Below are positions 27,801 through 38,302 of a stretch of DNA of 64,000 nucleotides, piece after piece. How positions within the stretch are numbered: position 1 is the first letter of the stretch; the number at the start of each line of letters is the position of its first letter. Position numbers and translations under genes: made by a program. Location of the stretch: positions 7,254,001-7,318,000 of the forward strand of contig NC_044585.1 in assembly GCF_901933205.1 (NCBI RefSeq), written 5' to 3'. The notes under the pieces were generated by a model, which saw only the letters and a list, made by a program, of their open reading frames with translations, searched no databases and was not told the origin of the DNA. The stretch is from Camarhynchus parvulus (lineage: Eukaryota; Chordata; Aves; Passeriformes; Thraupidae).

Positions 27801-28038
27801 CAACTAGTTTCAGTCCCGCTCCCAGCGCTGTGAAGGCCGGGAGCGGGATGGCTGCTGTCCCCGAACACCGCCCCAGGCCAGCGCAGCGCGCCCCTGCCCC
27901 ACCTTTCTTCCGCCCAATGGTCCATTCTCTTTTCAGCAGCAGGACGTGCGGCTCTGCCTCATCAGCACCCAGCCGGATCAGCTTCCCCCAGGGCTGCGGC
28001 TGCTGCTGGCTCTGCTCGCCTCCTTCCGACTGCTCCAT
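9862..28038 (-). CDS. CHFR: CHFR: checkpoint E3 ubiquitin ligase with FHA, RING and PBZ domains (complete, 17 coding exons)
   Basis: Coding exons in transcript order: 28038-27903, 26086-25987, 21314-21205, 19632-19573, 19423-19211, 18520-18305, 18011-17855, 17629-17475, 16978-16816, 16046-15904, 15415-15296, 14999-14916, 14195-14125, 13521-13434, 13266-13159, 12083-12011, 9904-9862. They total 2040 nt and join with every split codon intact, giving about 679 residues (human about 664). The FHA domain lies near residues 32-95 (TIGRKKGCDL, VSGDHC, TNGT), the C3HC4 RING near 319-358 (CIICQELL, CMHTFCAAC, CPTCRCP), an acidic serine patch follows, then a cysteine-rich region, and the PBZ poly(ADP-ribose)-binding zinc finger near 648-672 (DCYWGRNC, MKFNHIC). 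Family knowledge: nuclear E3 ligase that delays mitotic entry under stress, with PLK1 and Aurora A as reported substrates. Introns 6 and 8 use GC donors. The linker encoded by exons 5-7 has diverged from human, whereas RING and PBZ are nearly unchanged. Confidence 0.97.
10806..10846. repeat. Purine-rich low-complexity tract in the last CHFR intron
   Basis: An A/G-only stretch (aaaaaaagaaagaaggaaaa type) lies within the intron between coding exons 16 and 17. It shows as a polypyrimidine tract on the transcribed strand, with no associated exon. Confidence 0.8.
16492..16506 (-). mobile_element. Possible remnant of a CR1 LINE 3' end
   Basis: TCATAGAATCATGGA resembles the reverse complement of the repeated ATTCTATG motif that ends avian CR1 elements. 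Similarity fades beyond about 15 bases, so this may be chance. It lies in a CHFR intron between exons at 16978 and 16046. Confidence 0.3.
17473..17474 (-). other. CHFR: GC splice donor of CHFR intron 8
   Basis: The exon ending the RING-containing segment (QHP) reads CCAG then GCAAGT on the - strand. That is the standard context of the minor GC-AG donor class (AG|GCAAGT). Splicing here to the ctgccag acceptor before 16978 restores Asp-Lys and the conserved EEDV...MDARNKITQDM block. No GT nearby keeps the frame and the homology. Confidence 0.85.
18303..18304 (-). other. CHFR: GC splice donor of CHFR intron 6
   Basis: The exon reads ...AAAGGAG then GCTAGT on the - strand. Reading through gives an immediate TAG stop. 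Joining after GGAG to the tttgtag acceptor before 18011 gives Lys-Gly-Asp-Glu-Asp, in line with human CHFR at this point (KKMRGDGD), and keeps the RING in frame. The downstream GT of CTAGTATAC would create a stop codon across the junction. The match to the GC-donor consensus is weaker than at intron 8 (T instead of A at +3). Confidence 0.75.
19112..19180 (+). mobile_element. 5'-truncated CR1 LINE 3' end
   Basis: The segment carries the usual CR1 tail: GTGATCCTGATGGGTCCC, then CCAACTCAGCATACTCTATG and a second imperfect octamer (ACTGTATGAT). It is antisense to CHFR, in intron 5, and ends about 30 bp from the exon 5 donor at 19210. Confidence 0.8.
25700..25880 (+). mobile_element. CR1-type LINE reverse transcriptase fragment
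   Basis: Frame 25722 onward reads REYTLIRFADDNKAG, matching the RT catalytic block of CR1 ORF2 (TLSKFADDTK type, with the FADD tetrad). The reading frame decays on either side, so this is an old dead fragment. Boundaries are approximate. It lies in CHFR intron 2, antisense to the gene and about 100 bp from exon 2. Confidence 0.75.
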
Positions 28039-28050
28039 TTGGATTCACAT
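28039..28050 (-). other. CHFR: CHFR 5' UTR portion of the first coding exon
   Basis: Upstream of the ATG at 28038 the - strand reads a T-rich tract ending in ttttgtcag, a good splice acceptor at 28052-28051. The ATG exon therefore probably starts at 28050, following a non-coding exon. A candidate donor for that exon is GCTGGG|GTGAGG, with last exon base 28445. The initiator context CCAAATGG is acceptable (A at -3, G at +4). Confidence 0.45.
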
Positions 28051-28682
28051 CTGACAAAAACAAACAAAGCGAACCCAAACCCCATGACCACAAGGCACCC
28101 GGGGCGGCACAGCGCTCCCTGGCACCCCCGGGGCCGGGCCCGGCGCGCCGCTGCCCCGCAGCCCCTTCGCAGCCCCGGGGCTCTCCCGGCCCCGCCGCTC
28201 CCTTTTGTGCGGCGCCGCCAAACCCTCCCTCCCCCTCGGCCCCCCGCAGCCAGCCCAGCCCCTTCCCTGCGCCCCCACCCCGCAGGGCCGCTCCCCGCCC
28301 GACGGGGACCGAGCCGGGAGAACCAGCGGGGGCGGCCTCCGTCCGTCCGCTGCCTTCGCAGGAGCGGGGCGGGGGCGGCCGGCGAGGCCCGGGGGTGCGG
28401 CGGCCCCGCGGCGCGGCCCGTCGCGGCCCGTCCCGGCCCCTCACCCCAGCGCCGCGGCCCGGGCGGCTCCTGTCAACAGACATTGCCCCATCAGCTGATG
28501 CGGCCGGGGCGGGCCCGCGCGCCCATTGGCCGGCGCGCCGCGCGGGGCGGGTCTTCCGCCACCCGCCGCCGAGCCGCGCCGGGCCGGCCGGAGCGCCGCC
28601 GCTTCCGGTGAGGCCGCGCCGCGCGCCGCCCGTAGGGAAAAGCAGGGATGCGGAGGGGCTGAGAAGCGGTGACGCCCCGGCG

Positions 28683-28690
28683 GCCATCTT
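28683..28690 (-). promoter_or_regulatory. YY1-type motif, distal copy 1
   Basis: The - strand reads CCAAGATGGCCGCC. The AAGATGG core followed by a CC/GC-rich tail fits the YY1 site often found just downstream of TATA-less starts. Orientation is that of CHFR transcription. Confidence 0.5.
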
Positions 28691-28733
28691 GGATATGGGC
28701 AGAAACCTCAGGTGTGGGCGGGACAGGCCGCGC

Positions 28734-28744
28734 GCCGCCATCTT
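28734..28744 (-). promoter_or_regulatory. YY1-type motif, copy 2 (perfect AAGATGGCGGC)
   Basis: The - strand reads AAGATGGCGGC exactly, about 50 bp upstream (in CHFR direction) of copy 1 and in the same orientation. It suggests that the transcription start cluster lies at about 28.6-28.75 kb. Confidence 0.55.
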
Positions 28745-30744
28745 TGTTACGGGCAGATGGCTGCCTCGCTGTGGCCCTGTGCGCTAGAAGCCGGCTGAGG
28801 TGGTTTCAGCGGTCTCATCCACAAAGAAATTGTTATAGTTTAACTCTTGGATGTTGAACAGGCATTGGTTTGCCATCAGTGGCTAAATAAACAACACACG
28901 CTGCTGTTCCAGGGCCAGGCTTTCAAAAGCAAGCTCGGACTGAGGCAGGATCAGTGCCCAATGAGGAAGGGGTCATGAGCGCAGGGGCCACCACCAGTTT
29001 TGCTCAGAAGCCTCTTACAGGGTAAACCCTGGAATTATCGGGGACAAGAGCAGGGGACAAAGCTTTCCGAACCTGTCTCTTTGTGGTTACATCGACCACC
29101 TCATTGCCATGTCGGCCAATTGGTGGTCCTTTGCGTCGTAAAACAGTACGACTGCCGTGCAATTGTTAATCTGCTCATTTTTACAGGTTTTGTTCCTTTT
29201 GGTGGGACTTTTGCCGAGAGTTCCAGGCACACTGCAGCTGCAAAGGCATCCCATGGGATACACAAAACTGCCACAACGTGGCTTCTTCCTTGGAACCAGC
29301 CTAAGCCTTGGGCTGCTTTCAGTGCTCGACTTTTCAGATTTTGCTTTTTTTTCTCTCCTTGGAGCCATGCAGTTCCTCTTGGCCATTGAAGTTTCGTAGT
29401 AACACCAGCCTGTGCAAGACTTCTGTACGGGGCCACTGCTAGAAACAAAAGTATTCAAATATTGCAATGTTTGGATCTGTACTTCTAATGGATACCTAAC
29501 ATAATATTCTTCCTCTTGCAATCACGTGATCCCCAGGTGAGGAAAAAGATACAAGCACACATTAGTCAAAATTGATGCATGTACTTAAGAGCTTTTTGTC
29601 ATTGACCTGAGTTTTTAACTCTTACCTTAGTAATAATATTGTGAAAAAAATTGTTCTTTGAGACCTTAATGTGTACATCCCTCAAAAGGATTTGTCAGTC
29701 TCCCTGCTTGCTTTCAACTTTGTCCTCACTGAGGAATAGAGCCTTTTATACATTTGAAGGGAGGCACATCAATGGAAGTTGCAATCACTCAAAAGCATTG
29801 TCATACTGCTTCATTTTTATTACTGCTCACAGTGACTGGTAATTGTTATCTCTGAGTGGCAGAGGAAAATACCAGCACATGGGAGATGCAACTAACAACC
29901 CAACAACCAAATCTTTTGTGTAAACTGTAGCATTAGCTAAGAGAAGAAGTTGTTTTGTTATATTGTGGCATTGAGAAGACATATTTTCCAAATAGTCCTG
30001 CCAAGAGATCCCTCTGCAATCATACCAAGGAATTACTGCACCTTGGTGATAGCACAAAGCAAGCACACGATTGGTTCAGCTCCTGCAGCTCTCCCACAGT
30101 ATCCATGTAAAAAGACAGCAAGTGAAACATACAGCTAGCTTAATGAGTCCTGTGTGGATAGGAGACTCAATTAAAATTAAATTATACAACAAATTAGGTT
30201 TTAAATGCTGCACTGCTTAGCCAGCCAGACAAATAATAATTAGAGATGTACTGATCTGCTGTGTGCAGTTGACTGCTGTAACTGCTCTCCATGTACACTC
30301 TCCACACTTCCCTCCCAGCTCAGGGTAGTTTTATACCACATTCCAAATAATCTATCTCTCAACAGCCCCATTTTGTACTTGTCACCCTCCAGAGCTGGGC
30401 AGAATGGAGAGGATCTCTTTATAGAGATCGCCTTTCCCATCTGTTCCCTCAGTTAAGGTTTGTTTAGCAATATACCTCCCTCACTTCTTTGTTCCTAGCT
30501 TTGTTCAAGCTCATTCTAGATGCAATGAGTTTTCAGTCTCTGAACTGTGTAGGTACACATATACCAGGAGAAAAAGAAGCTACAAATATTACTTCTTTTT
30601 TTTCCCTACAACTAGTGATACACAAGCAAGCAGTTTGAAAATACCCCATCGTGGATGGAGGGGTACAAGCTAGAAACTGTCACCTCTGATACTGGTTCTA
30701 GCAAAAGAAATTTAGGACATCCTTACAAAGTACAATATAAAAAG

Positions 30745-30790
30745 GAGTTCAGTTGAAAAGGACCTGAAGGCAGCTACTCAAATCCTACTG
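30745..30790 (-). mobile_element. CR1 LINE 3'-end fragment
   Basis: GTTCAGTTGAAAAGGACCTG corresponds to the CR1 reverse-complement tail (TTCAGTTGGAAGGGACCT type). Similarity fades after about 45 bases, and the terminal octamer repeat is missing. Confidence 0.5.
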
Positions 30791-33190
30791 TAAATGTTCA
30801 AATGCATTTGTATTGCATTAATATTTGAAGCTCTCTATCACCCTGAAGATAATATTCAGAAAGACTGGTGCTATTTAATTTTCTCCTCAATTTTTTTTTT
30901 CACCTCTGGAGAAAGCAATATCAAATTCTTAATATCAGATCTGGAGAAAGCAACTTGGAAAATGTATTTCATGATTAAACTAATAACTATGTGTTCTGCA
31001 TGGAAAATAAAGTATTTAAAATCATCCTAAACCAGCAAGAGTAATGCTATCCCACAGCCATGTTTTCTGACCACTGGCTGCTTGTCTGTAGGTAAGGAAA
31101 AAACAATTTTTTAGTGCAAAAGAAAACATACCAAGGACATGCTTTTACTCAAGCATTTTCCCAAATACTGATAGCCCAGTCCTGCAGATAATCTATGCTC
31201 CTGCTATGCTGTAAATGAGAATACACTATTAACATGAAGGGTTTTCCCAGTCAGGCAGCCAGCCCCAGATTTCTTCCTTATTTTGTGGTAGAGAAAGGAA
31301 GGCAGCCAGAGACATCACATGAAAAGGAAAGAAGAAAAGTGTCACTTATATGTCCTTTTTCTTATGCTTTTCATCCAGATATCCATTACTGACCACTGCT
31401 ACTGTTTGGGACACTTTCAGAGTGAGGACAACCAGCATGGAATTACCCATGAATTACCAAGTTAAGCAGCAATGAGTCTAAGTACCTCCAAAGGAAGGAT
31501 TCCCTGGGAAATTAAGAAGAACTTCCAGGAAAGCAAACAAAACCAACACACCAAAATCATGCACAGGGGAGCTAATGCAGGAAGCAGGATGCAATGCAGT
31601 TCACAGGGAGAAGATACTCTCAGCAGGGACCACAGGTGAGTTTTGTTGCTGGGGGAGAAGGAGCAATGAGGAGAGGCTGGTCTGTGCCAAACTGGCAAAC
31701 AGAGATCAAAAATAATGCAACTGTTGTTCACACTTCCCCAGTGAGCTTCACTGGATGCAGCACAGATCAACACTCCCAGTTGTCTTTGAAACCACTTTGT
31801 AAATGCAGCCAGGTATTTCCCAAAGAGAGCTAATAATAATAATAATTTTTAAAAAACCTTATTGACACTTAGAAATTGCTAACAACTATTTTGTTACATT
31901 CAAATGGAATTTTAAAGTTGTATAAATACATCTTTTGGTATTATTTATTCCCTTCTTCTCCCCAGGCTGGTGGGGGAAAGCAGTTCAAATTCTTGCCTTT
32001 GGCACTTTTTAGTTTCCAAACATCAAACTCTGTAGGTAGCTTGCAAGCCCCAGCAGATGGTCTCTTCTGTCTAATAAAGAAAGCAATTCCACTTGATTTG
32101 AAAAATTGAACTGTTCCTAATAGCCTTAGGATTTCCAAGGGTTTGGGGTTTTTTGCAGATCCAGGCTCAGCCCTACAGTAAAGTCTTCCCCCATCTTACC
32201 TGGCAGGAGCCCACCCTAGCCACAAACATATGGACATGCACTTACTCTCACTTTTCTTGGACCAGATTCATGCAGACCTTTTTAATGGTTCTTCTTGTCA
32301 TTTATGGGTGACAGTCCAAGTTTTCTTTTTGATCACGTAATTCATGAAGTTTGAGAAATCCTCCAGCACTTCATCAGTAAATCATAGATTGACATGTTTA
32401 ATCTAAGGAAGAAAAAAATTGCATGTATTATCTCAGGATGAAAACCTGCCTACAGAAAAATTACATTAGTATTTTTGCAAAGAATCCATAGAAAATTGGG
32501 AAAATTTACAGACTGGGTGCAGAATTGATTGCATCAAAGGAGGTTTTAAAAATATTTCTTTCCTTTGAGTGTTTTGAAATATACTTCCTCCAGGGGGTGC
32601 TAGATAAACACCTCTGGAAAATAAAAATGTGTGATTTATCCACACCAAGGACAGAACTGTCCATCCTGCACATTTCAAAGTACCTCATGAGTGATGCACT
32701 CTCCAGTCTGAGCCAAGGCTCCAGTGTCCAGAGTGAAATTTTTCAGCTGTTCACTGGTAAAACTCTCTTGAAGTCAGAAACTGCTGACTGGTCCTACAAT
32801 TAATGTCACACACATGTTCTGCAGAGTTCAGACAGGCTACATCCCTCAGAAAAGAGATTTAAGAGTGGCTGAGTGGAGAAATACATCCATCTCAGCCTTT
32901 GAAACAAAGAGACCTTGGGGAAGGAAGAAGTAACAAATGCAGTGGCAGCTGTATGTAGCTTCAACCAGCTTATGAATAAGGACAGAAACCTGGACACAAG
33001 AACTAAAATGACACAGAAAAGCTGGAGAAAACATGGTCAGGAGTGTCATCAGGTTTTCTATAGGTCTGCAGGGAATGTCAGCTATGAGTAGGATGTCTGT
33101 AAATGTCATTAGAGCAGTGGAGAAGTTTCACTGGCTCAGAAAATAGAAATCTGTCACTTAAAACAGAAACTTTGCCTTGAACAGGCGACT

Positions 33191-33248
33191 ACTTTACTCT
33201 TAGGGAAATTGATCTAATCACTTTACTCTTAGGGAAATTGATCTAATC
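33191..33248. repeat. Perfect 29-bp tandem duplication
   Basis: The 29 bases 33191-33219 (starting ACTTTACTCTTAGGG) are repeated without a mismatch at 33220-33248. The identity of the two copies means a recent event or an assembly duplication. Confidence 0.95.
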
Positions 33249-35475
33249 ACTATTTCCAGACAAAGGAGCAAGAAAAAAAAGAAATTTGTTGAGAAGTCAT
33301 ATAATAATATCAAAACCTTTTCAACATTTCGCTACTCATGTTTGTTTCTTTTTTATCTACACAGAAGCTAAAATAATCACACAGTCAAACCATTCTGGTT
33401 CCCACAGAAATATTACTGAAAGAGTGCCTGGTTATCTTCTACTTGACAGTAAAATCTCTGCTGAATAAGTATTTAAGGAGACAATTTCTGTGAGACTCCA
33501 ATACTAAAAGACGAAATCTCTGATATATACTTAATTTGACCTCTTGCAATTTTACTTTTCTTACTTTGAGATTAGCAACAACAGTCCATGCTAGCAGTGA
33601 AAACCAACATAATTAATCCGTAATATCATATAAGTGTGGACATTGTCAGAATGAAAAAGACCCTGAATATTATATTAATCCATTATTAGAGTGATATTGG
33701 ACCCAGGGCTGTCAGTTAACACCCTACTGAGATGCAGAAGAGATGCTTATTATTCCAAAAAATCACCTCACTCAATTCTCAGCTGCTTATGACAGTGGAG
33801 CTCCAGTGCACACACTGATTGGCAGCTTTGCATCAGCTAAAAATATGATCACTAGTGTAGACTTTGAATTGCTGTGGAAGCACAGCAAATTCATGAACCA
33901 AAGCCTTGATGCTGGGAGTGGTTTCTGTAACTGTGTAGGGAGCTGTGCCTGGTGTGGGCACTGAAGCAGAGACAACAGATAATAATTAAAAATCTTTTGC
34001 AGGATGTACCTGGAAGTCTAGTAATGGTTTTGGTAAATGATAACATGCGCTAAATAGCATGATCTTCAGATTAGACACTGGGATTAATGGAACATTTTAC
34101 TTTATTCCTCACTTTGTCTCAATGCCATATTCTAGAGACACATTTATATTTTTGTTTGGCATTACCTTTGTAGATCTAGACTTGTGCAGTTGGTTGTAAA
34201 CTAACCTGGTTTACACTGAACTGTCCCCTGAGAAAGGGAAGGCTCTGTCTTCCATGTCCTGTACAGAAACAAAAGGTGCCATAACATCTTCTCTGGCTTA
34301 TTATTGGAAGAGAGTCAACCCTGGGGGATGTGGCAACATTTTTTATTTGTTATTTGATTTCTTAAAAATCCCTGCTGTGGATATTAAGAGGAAATCGGCC
34401 ATAATTCAGGAGCAGTAGTTCTGATGGACAGTGAGATGGAAGGCTTCATATTAAAGCCTTAGGAGGCCAAAAAGAAAATTGAAAATCTGGAAGTATTGGT
34501 TGATGGGCACTATACTTTCATTATAAAGAACACCAAGTTCTATAAACCTCTTGGCGGGAGGGATAAGAGCAGAATGAAAACAGTGACCTTGAGATCAGTG
34601 TCAGGCTAGAGAATAGTAGGTTTACAACAAAGGCCAAGTAAAGGAGAGGAAGAGGAAATGCAGGTCAAGACATCATCTTCAACTTCGACCTCGTTCTTGG
34701 CACTCCTGGTCAAAAAGATGCCCACATTTATAGTTTCTTTTTGTAAACCAAATCAGATACATGCTTTCTCTCCATCCATGAAGCTGGAACCCCTAATTAT
34801 GCTCTCTTTGCTTTGCATCTCCACTGCTGTATTATTCTCTCTGTTTTTGTCATTTGGTTTTTTGCCCCATTCCTCTTCCTAGCCAGTGGCCTGCTTTGAC
34901 CAAATCACTTTCTATTTACAACCTTCCTTTGATTCACCGTTCTTTAGTGCAGCAAGGAAAAAGCTATTCTATTAATTTTCCAATTTTGACCCAAGTCTAT
35001 CCAGCCTATCATATTCATTAACTTTTAGGAGTCAAAGCTCACCTCTTACCTGCCACATTGTCAGTCTGTATCACCTCTTCGTTCTATTTTTCCATATTTC
35101 ATCCTAAGTCTGGTCTCAGTCTAAAGAAATCAAATTGTAGACCTTTGTTTGGGGTAGGCTTTGAGAAGCCAAAAAGCCTATATTATCTGCTGGCTAACTC
35201 TGGAGGCAACTGGCTATGATTTATGGGGGAGTTGGAACACCCATAGCTCAACATCCACAGCCACTGAGAGCATGGCTGTTGGAACACCATCACCATGTGG
35301 TTTTTCATAATGTAAACTCTGGCTACTTAAATACCCTGCATTCAGCTTTGACAGACTGTGAAGTACTGGAAGTCACAATCCCAAAACATTGGTCTTGTTA
35401 ACTCATTTTATGGCATTGTTATCTTTTACAGCAGTGTGTTTGTGGAGAAGCAATGGTTCAAGAGCTCACCTAAAT

Positions 35476-35680
35476 CATTGGTTTGCAGTTTATGGTCTGT
35501 AGAGCCTGGCAAGCCCATGAAAAACTTTTAAATAATCTCAAAAAAAAAAAAGTGATTGAGAAAAAGAAAATTCATATGTACCAGACAGCAATCTACATAT
35601 GTGAAATTCCTAAAGGAGTCTGCACTACTGCTGGAAATTTTTTAGGGGTCCACAAATCAAAAAAGGTTGAAAAACCACTG
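35476..35680. mobile_element. hAT-type non-autonomous DNA transposon (MITE), 205 bp
   Basis: The element starts CATTGGTTTGCAG and ends GGTTGAAAAACCACTG; the ends are imperfect inverted repeats of the CAGTGGTTYTCAA type seen in hAT/Charlie elements. The same 8 bases, ACCTAAAT, flank it at 35468-35475 and 35681-35688. An 8-bp target duplication is the hAT signature. No transposase is encoded; the interior has an A-run and GGGGTCCACAAATC near the right end, also typical of this group. Confidence 0.8.
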
Positions 35681-37101
35681 ACCTAAATCTTCTCCTGCAA
35701 CAGCAAATGGCCTAGAACTGCAGCAATATGAGAACTTGGCACTAAGAAATGGCATGACAGCTAAGCAGCACAAGATTGCTGCAGCTTCTCACAGATGTCA
35801 GTGGAAGGGAATAGGACAGGCACATATCCATTTTGCCTTTGTATTTGTTCAGGGATTAGTGTTAAAACAGACACAGAGAATAAAAAGGGCAGTCTGTCTC
35901 AATGCTAACTAAGTAATCTTAACTACAGATTATGGCATGCAACAAATTTGGAGATGGATATGTTCCTTATACAGATTGGTCATTTCAGAGAGTAAACTTT
36001 CACTAATTTAAAAAATAAAATCAGACAAGCACAATCCCTATCAAGGCATCATGTCATTATTTCAGTAGATTCTCTGGAAATAAGCTTGTTTCTGTGCTAA
36101 TTTTTCTTCTGGCAGAACCAATTCATTCTTGGCCTTTACAAGCTGGTCTTTTACATTTGATTCAAAATTGGATTTGGGCCTCTGGAGATATCTGATGTCA
36201 ACCTTCCTAATGCAATGTCAACATGAAGACACAAAGAGATAAAAAGTCAGTTTCACTTAGAGTTTCCTTTTTTCAGGGTCTAATCTGGATTTTTCACTCT
36301 CACATTTGCAGTCTGGATATTGCATCTTCTTGTTGTGAGTCACATTAAGCAAGAGGGCAAGAGAGTGCTTAGCCAACCTCCCTGGTTTATAGGCAGGGTC
36401 ACTAACACAGCTGGAACACATACTTATGCTTCATGATATCACCTCATAAAACGATCACATAGCAGACAAATTTTAAGTGCATATTGGAAAAGCAGAAACT
36501 CTGGGGTCAGGGTGGTGCCAGAGTGGAGGAAGGGTAAATGTAGGCTACAATGAGAAATAATGAGACTCACTTTGCTGGAGGAAATGGTCAAACATTAGCA
36601 TTTCAATAGAAGAGGTCAAACCATTTCATCCAATACAGGATGTCATTCCCTGCAGACCAAGCTAATACAACCCATAACATCTGTACTCTGTATCATACTT
36701 TTAAAATATGACATCCAAACTGTGGGTTACTCCCCCACAAAGGCTTCTATTATCCCTCCTGCCTCCCTCCCTGGCCCAGCATGCAGTCTGTCCTCATTTG
36801 GATCATATGAATTAAACAACTAAAAAGGGGACACAAAGGAAAAAGAGCAAGAACACAGAATATCTCAGAGGTGTTAAGGAAAACTGTGTAGGCACACAGC
36901 TCAGGTCTATCATAACACACACAGAGAAAGAATGAATTACAATTCTTTGGACAACCTTGGGTCTGTCCTATCCAAGTAGGTTCATTTACTCTTCTTGGAA
37001 GTGCAAAAATGCTGTGACCAAAAAAAAAAATACCTAATAAAACCAGAACAAAAAACCCGAAACAAACCAGAACAAACCCCACAAAACATAAAAAGCCAAC
37101 C

Positions 37102-37127
37102 AAAAAAAAAAAAAAAAAAAAAAAAAA
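37102..37127. repeat. 26-base A homopolymer in an A/C-rich tract
   Basis: An uninterrupted run of 26 A lies inside a broader A-rich, ACCAAA-type low-complexity block (about 37016-37165). It could be the tail of a - or + strand retroposon, but I found no recognisable body on either side. Confidence 0.85.
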
Positions 37128-38004
37128 CCCAAGAAAACAAACACAAAAACCAACGAAACCCTCTTCCCCCTACGTTTCCCAATCTGCAGCACACTCATGG
37201 TTCCAAACACCTAGAGACTCAAACTTTTGCTACCACCACCACTACAGAGCAGAAAATAAAGTTGCTTTTTGCAGTGTCTTGCTTAGCATGTTTTATTTCA
37301 CAAAAGCAGTAGAGGAGATATTTTGTCCCAGGTCTCACAATTGAGACAGGATTTTAGGCCACAGGTAGAACATCAACTTTCTACCATATTGCCTGTGTCT
37401 TATCAAGGTAAGGGAAATCCTCATGTTCAGATGAGCTGTACAGCTGTTCAATTTTGCAGAAGTCTTGTGAATTTTCCTTGATGCTGTTTTCTCTTTTGCT
37501 TACACCAATGGATAATTTAACACCTTCTATTTCACTGTCTTCCCAGCAGTCACTGCCCAACAGCACATCCTCCCATCAGCCTAGCAGTGTAAACCAGCCA
37601 AGAGCACATTAAACATTTGATTGGATTCAGCTGGATCTTTCTGCATTGTGGGAAGAGCAGACAAGCATTTGAATAGAGTTTCTGGGTGTTGGTCTGGACA
37701 TCCACATCAATCCCTTGCCAGAAAGAGAAAAAGCAGCATCACATTTTTCATAGTGCTTTTCTTTAGTGACATTTCCTTCCTTCCATTAAGCAAATGTCCA
37801 GGGGAGATAAATGAATTGCTTTGTATATCTAGAGGATCTTTGAAACCCTTGATCTAGCAAGAATGAGAAAAATAACAGGGTGTCACCACATTTCTCTTCA
37901 CAGAGAAAAGCAAGGCTCAATTCTTCCCAAGAATATTTCTGGGTTTGACATTCCCTGAACCTCAGAGAAAGAAAAAACAATTATCTCATTTACTGCTCCT
38001 GTGT

Positions 38005-38302
38005 TGTTCACAGGTGGAATGCATCGTGGAAGATTGTTTACCTGAAGAGAATTGGTAATTGGATTCTGGTGTGAGTGTTTTGATTCACTGACCAATTGGA
38101 TCCAGGTGTGTGTGTGCCAGGACTGTCAGCTGACAGTCACGAGATGCTGGGCAGGGGAGTGCTTGGCAGATTCAGTTTAGATGTAATATAATATGGTATA
38201 GAATAATATAGTGTAATAAAGTAATTAATTAGCCTTCTGATAAGATGGAGTCCTCCCTATCATCCCTCTCCTTCACCAGGGGTGAAAATACCGACTATAA
38301 CA
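38005..38302 (+). mobile_element. Solo LTR of an avian endogenous retrovirus (old copy)
   Basis: The segment has an LTR layout: an upstream part with TTGATTCACTGACCAATTGG, an 18-bp palindrome, a GTAATATAATATGG-type AT-rich promoter zone, AATAAA at 38215-38220, then a CT-rich U5 with CCTCCCTATCATCCCTCTCC and an end near ACTATAACA. The order and wording resemble passerine ERVL-like LTRs as I remember them. No gag, pol or env sequence is attached. The 5' boundary is approximate and I could not find a convincing target duplication. Confidence 0.65.
38121..38138. repeat. Perfect 18-bp palindrome within the LTR
   Basis: GACTGTCAGCTGACAGTC equals its own reverse complement. It is centred on an E-box (CAGCTG) in the probable U3 part of the LTR, so it may be a protein-binding element rather than an RNA hairpin. 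Confidence 0.95.

Larger units (their letters stand above)
27812..28790. promoter_or_regulatory. CHFR: CpG-island promoter of CHFR
   Basis: A sharp block of CpG-rich DNA covers the first coding exon and about 750 bp upstream; the surrounding sequence is AT-rich. There is no TATA box at a sensible place, as expected for a dispersed-start housekeeping promoter. Motifs on the CHFR strand include an inverted CCAAT box (28525-28529), an ETS-type CCGGAAG (28602-28608) and two YY1-type AAGATGG sites. In mammals CHFR is known to be silenced in tumours by methylation of its promoter island. Divergent transcription toward the + strand is possible but unproven. Confidence 0.85.
28800..38000. other. Intergenic, upstream of CHFR, no supportable gene
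   Basis: The CpG signal stops near 28.8 kb. The rest is AT-rich single-copy-looking DNA with short repeats listed separately. A 144-codon - strand ORF at 29087-29521 has a basic patch (KRNCMAPRREKKAKSEK) but no recognisable domain and no promoter or splice context. No RNA gene was recognised. Confidence 0.55.

Noticed and set aside
27946..28787. Long ORFs on both strands (up to 259 codons) across the CpG island
   Set aside because: High GC content suppresses stop codons in most frames; the translations are Pro/Arg/Gly/Ala-rich with no domain. Only the first 45 codons of CHFR are supported here.
37016..37165. A-rich block as the tail of a processed retrocopy
   Set aside because: No recognisable coding body, target duplication or LINE sequence was found on either side.
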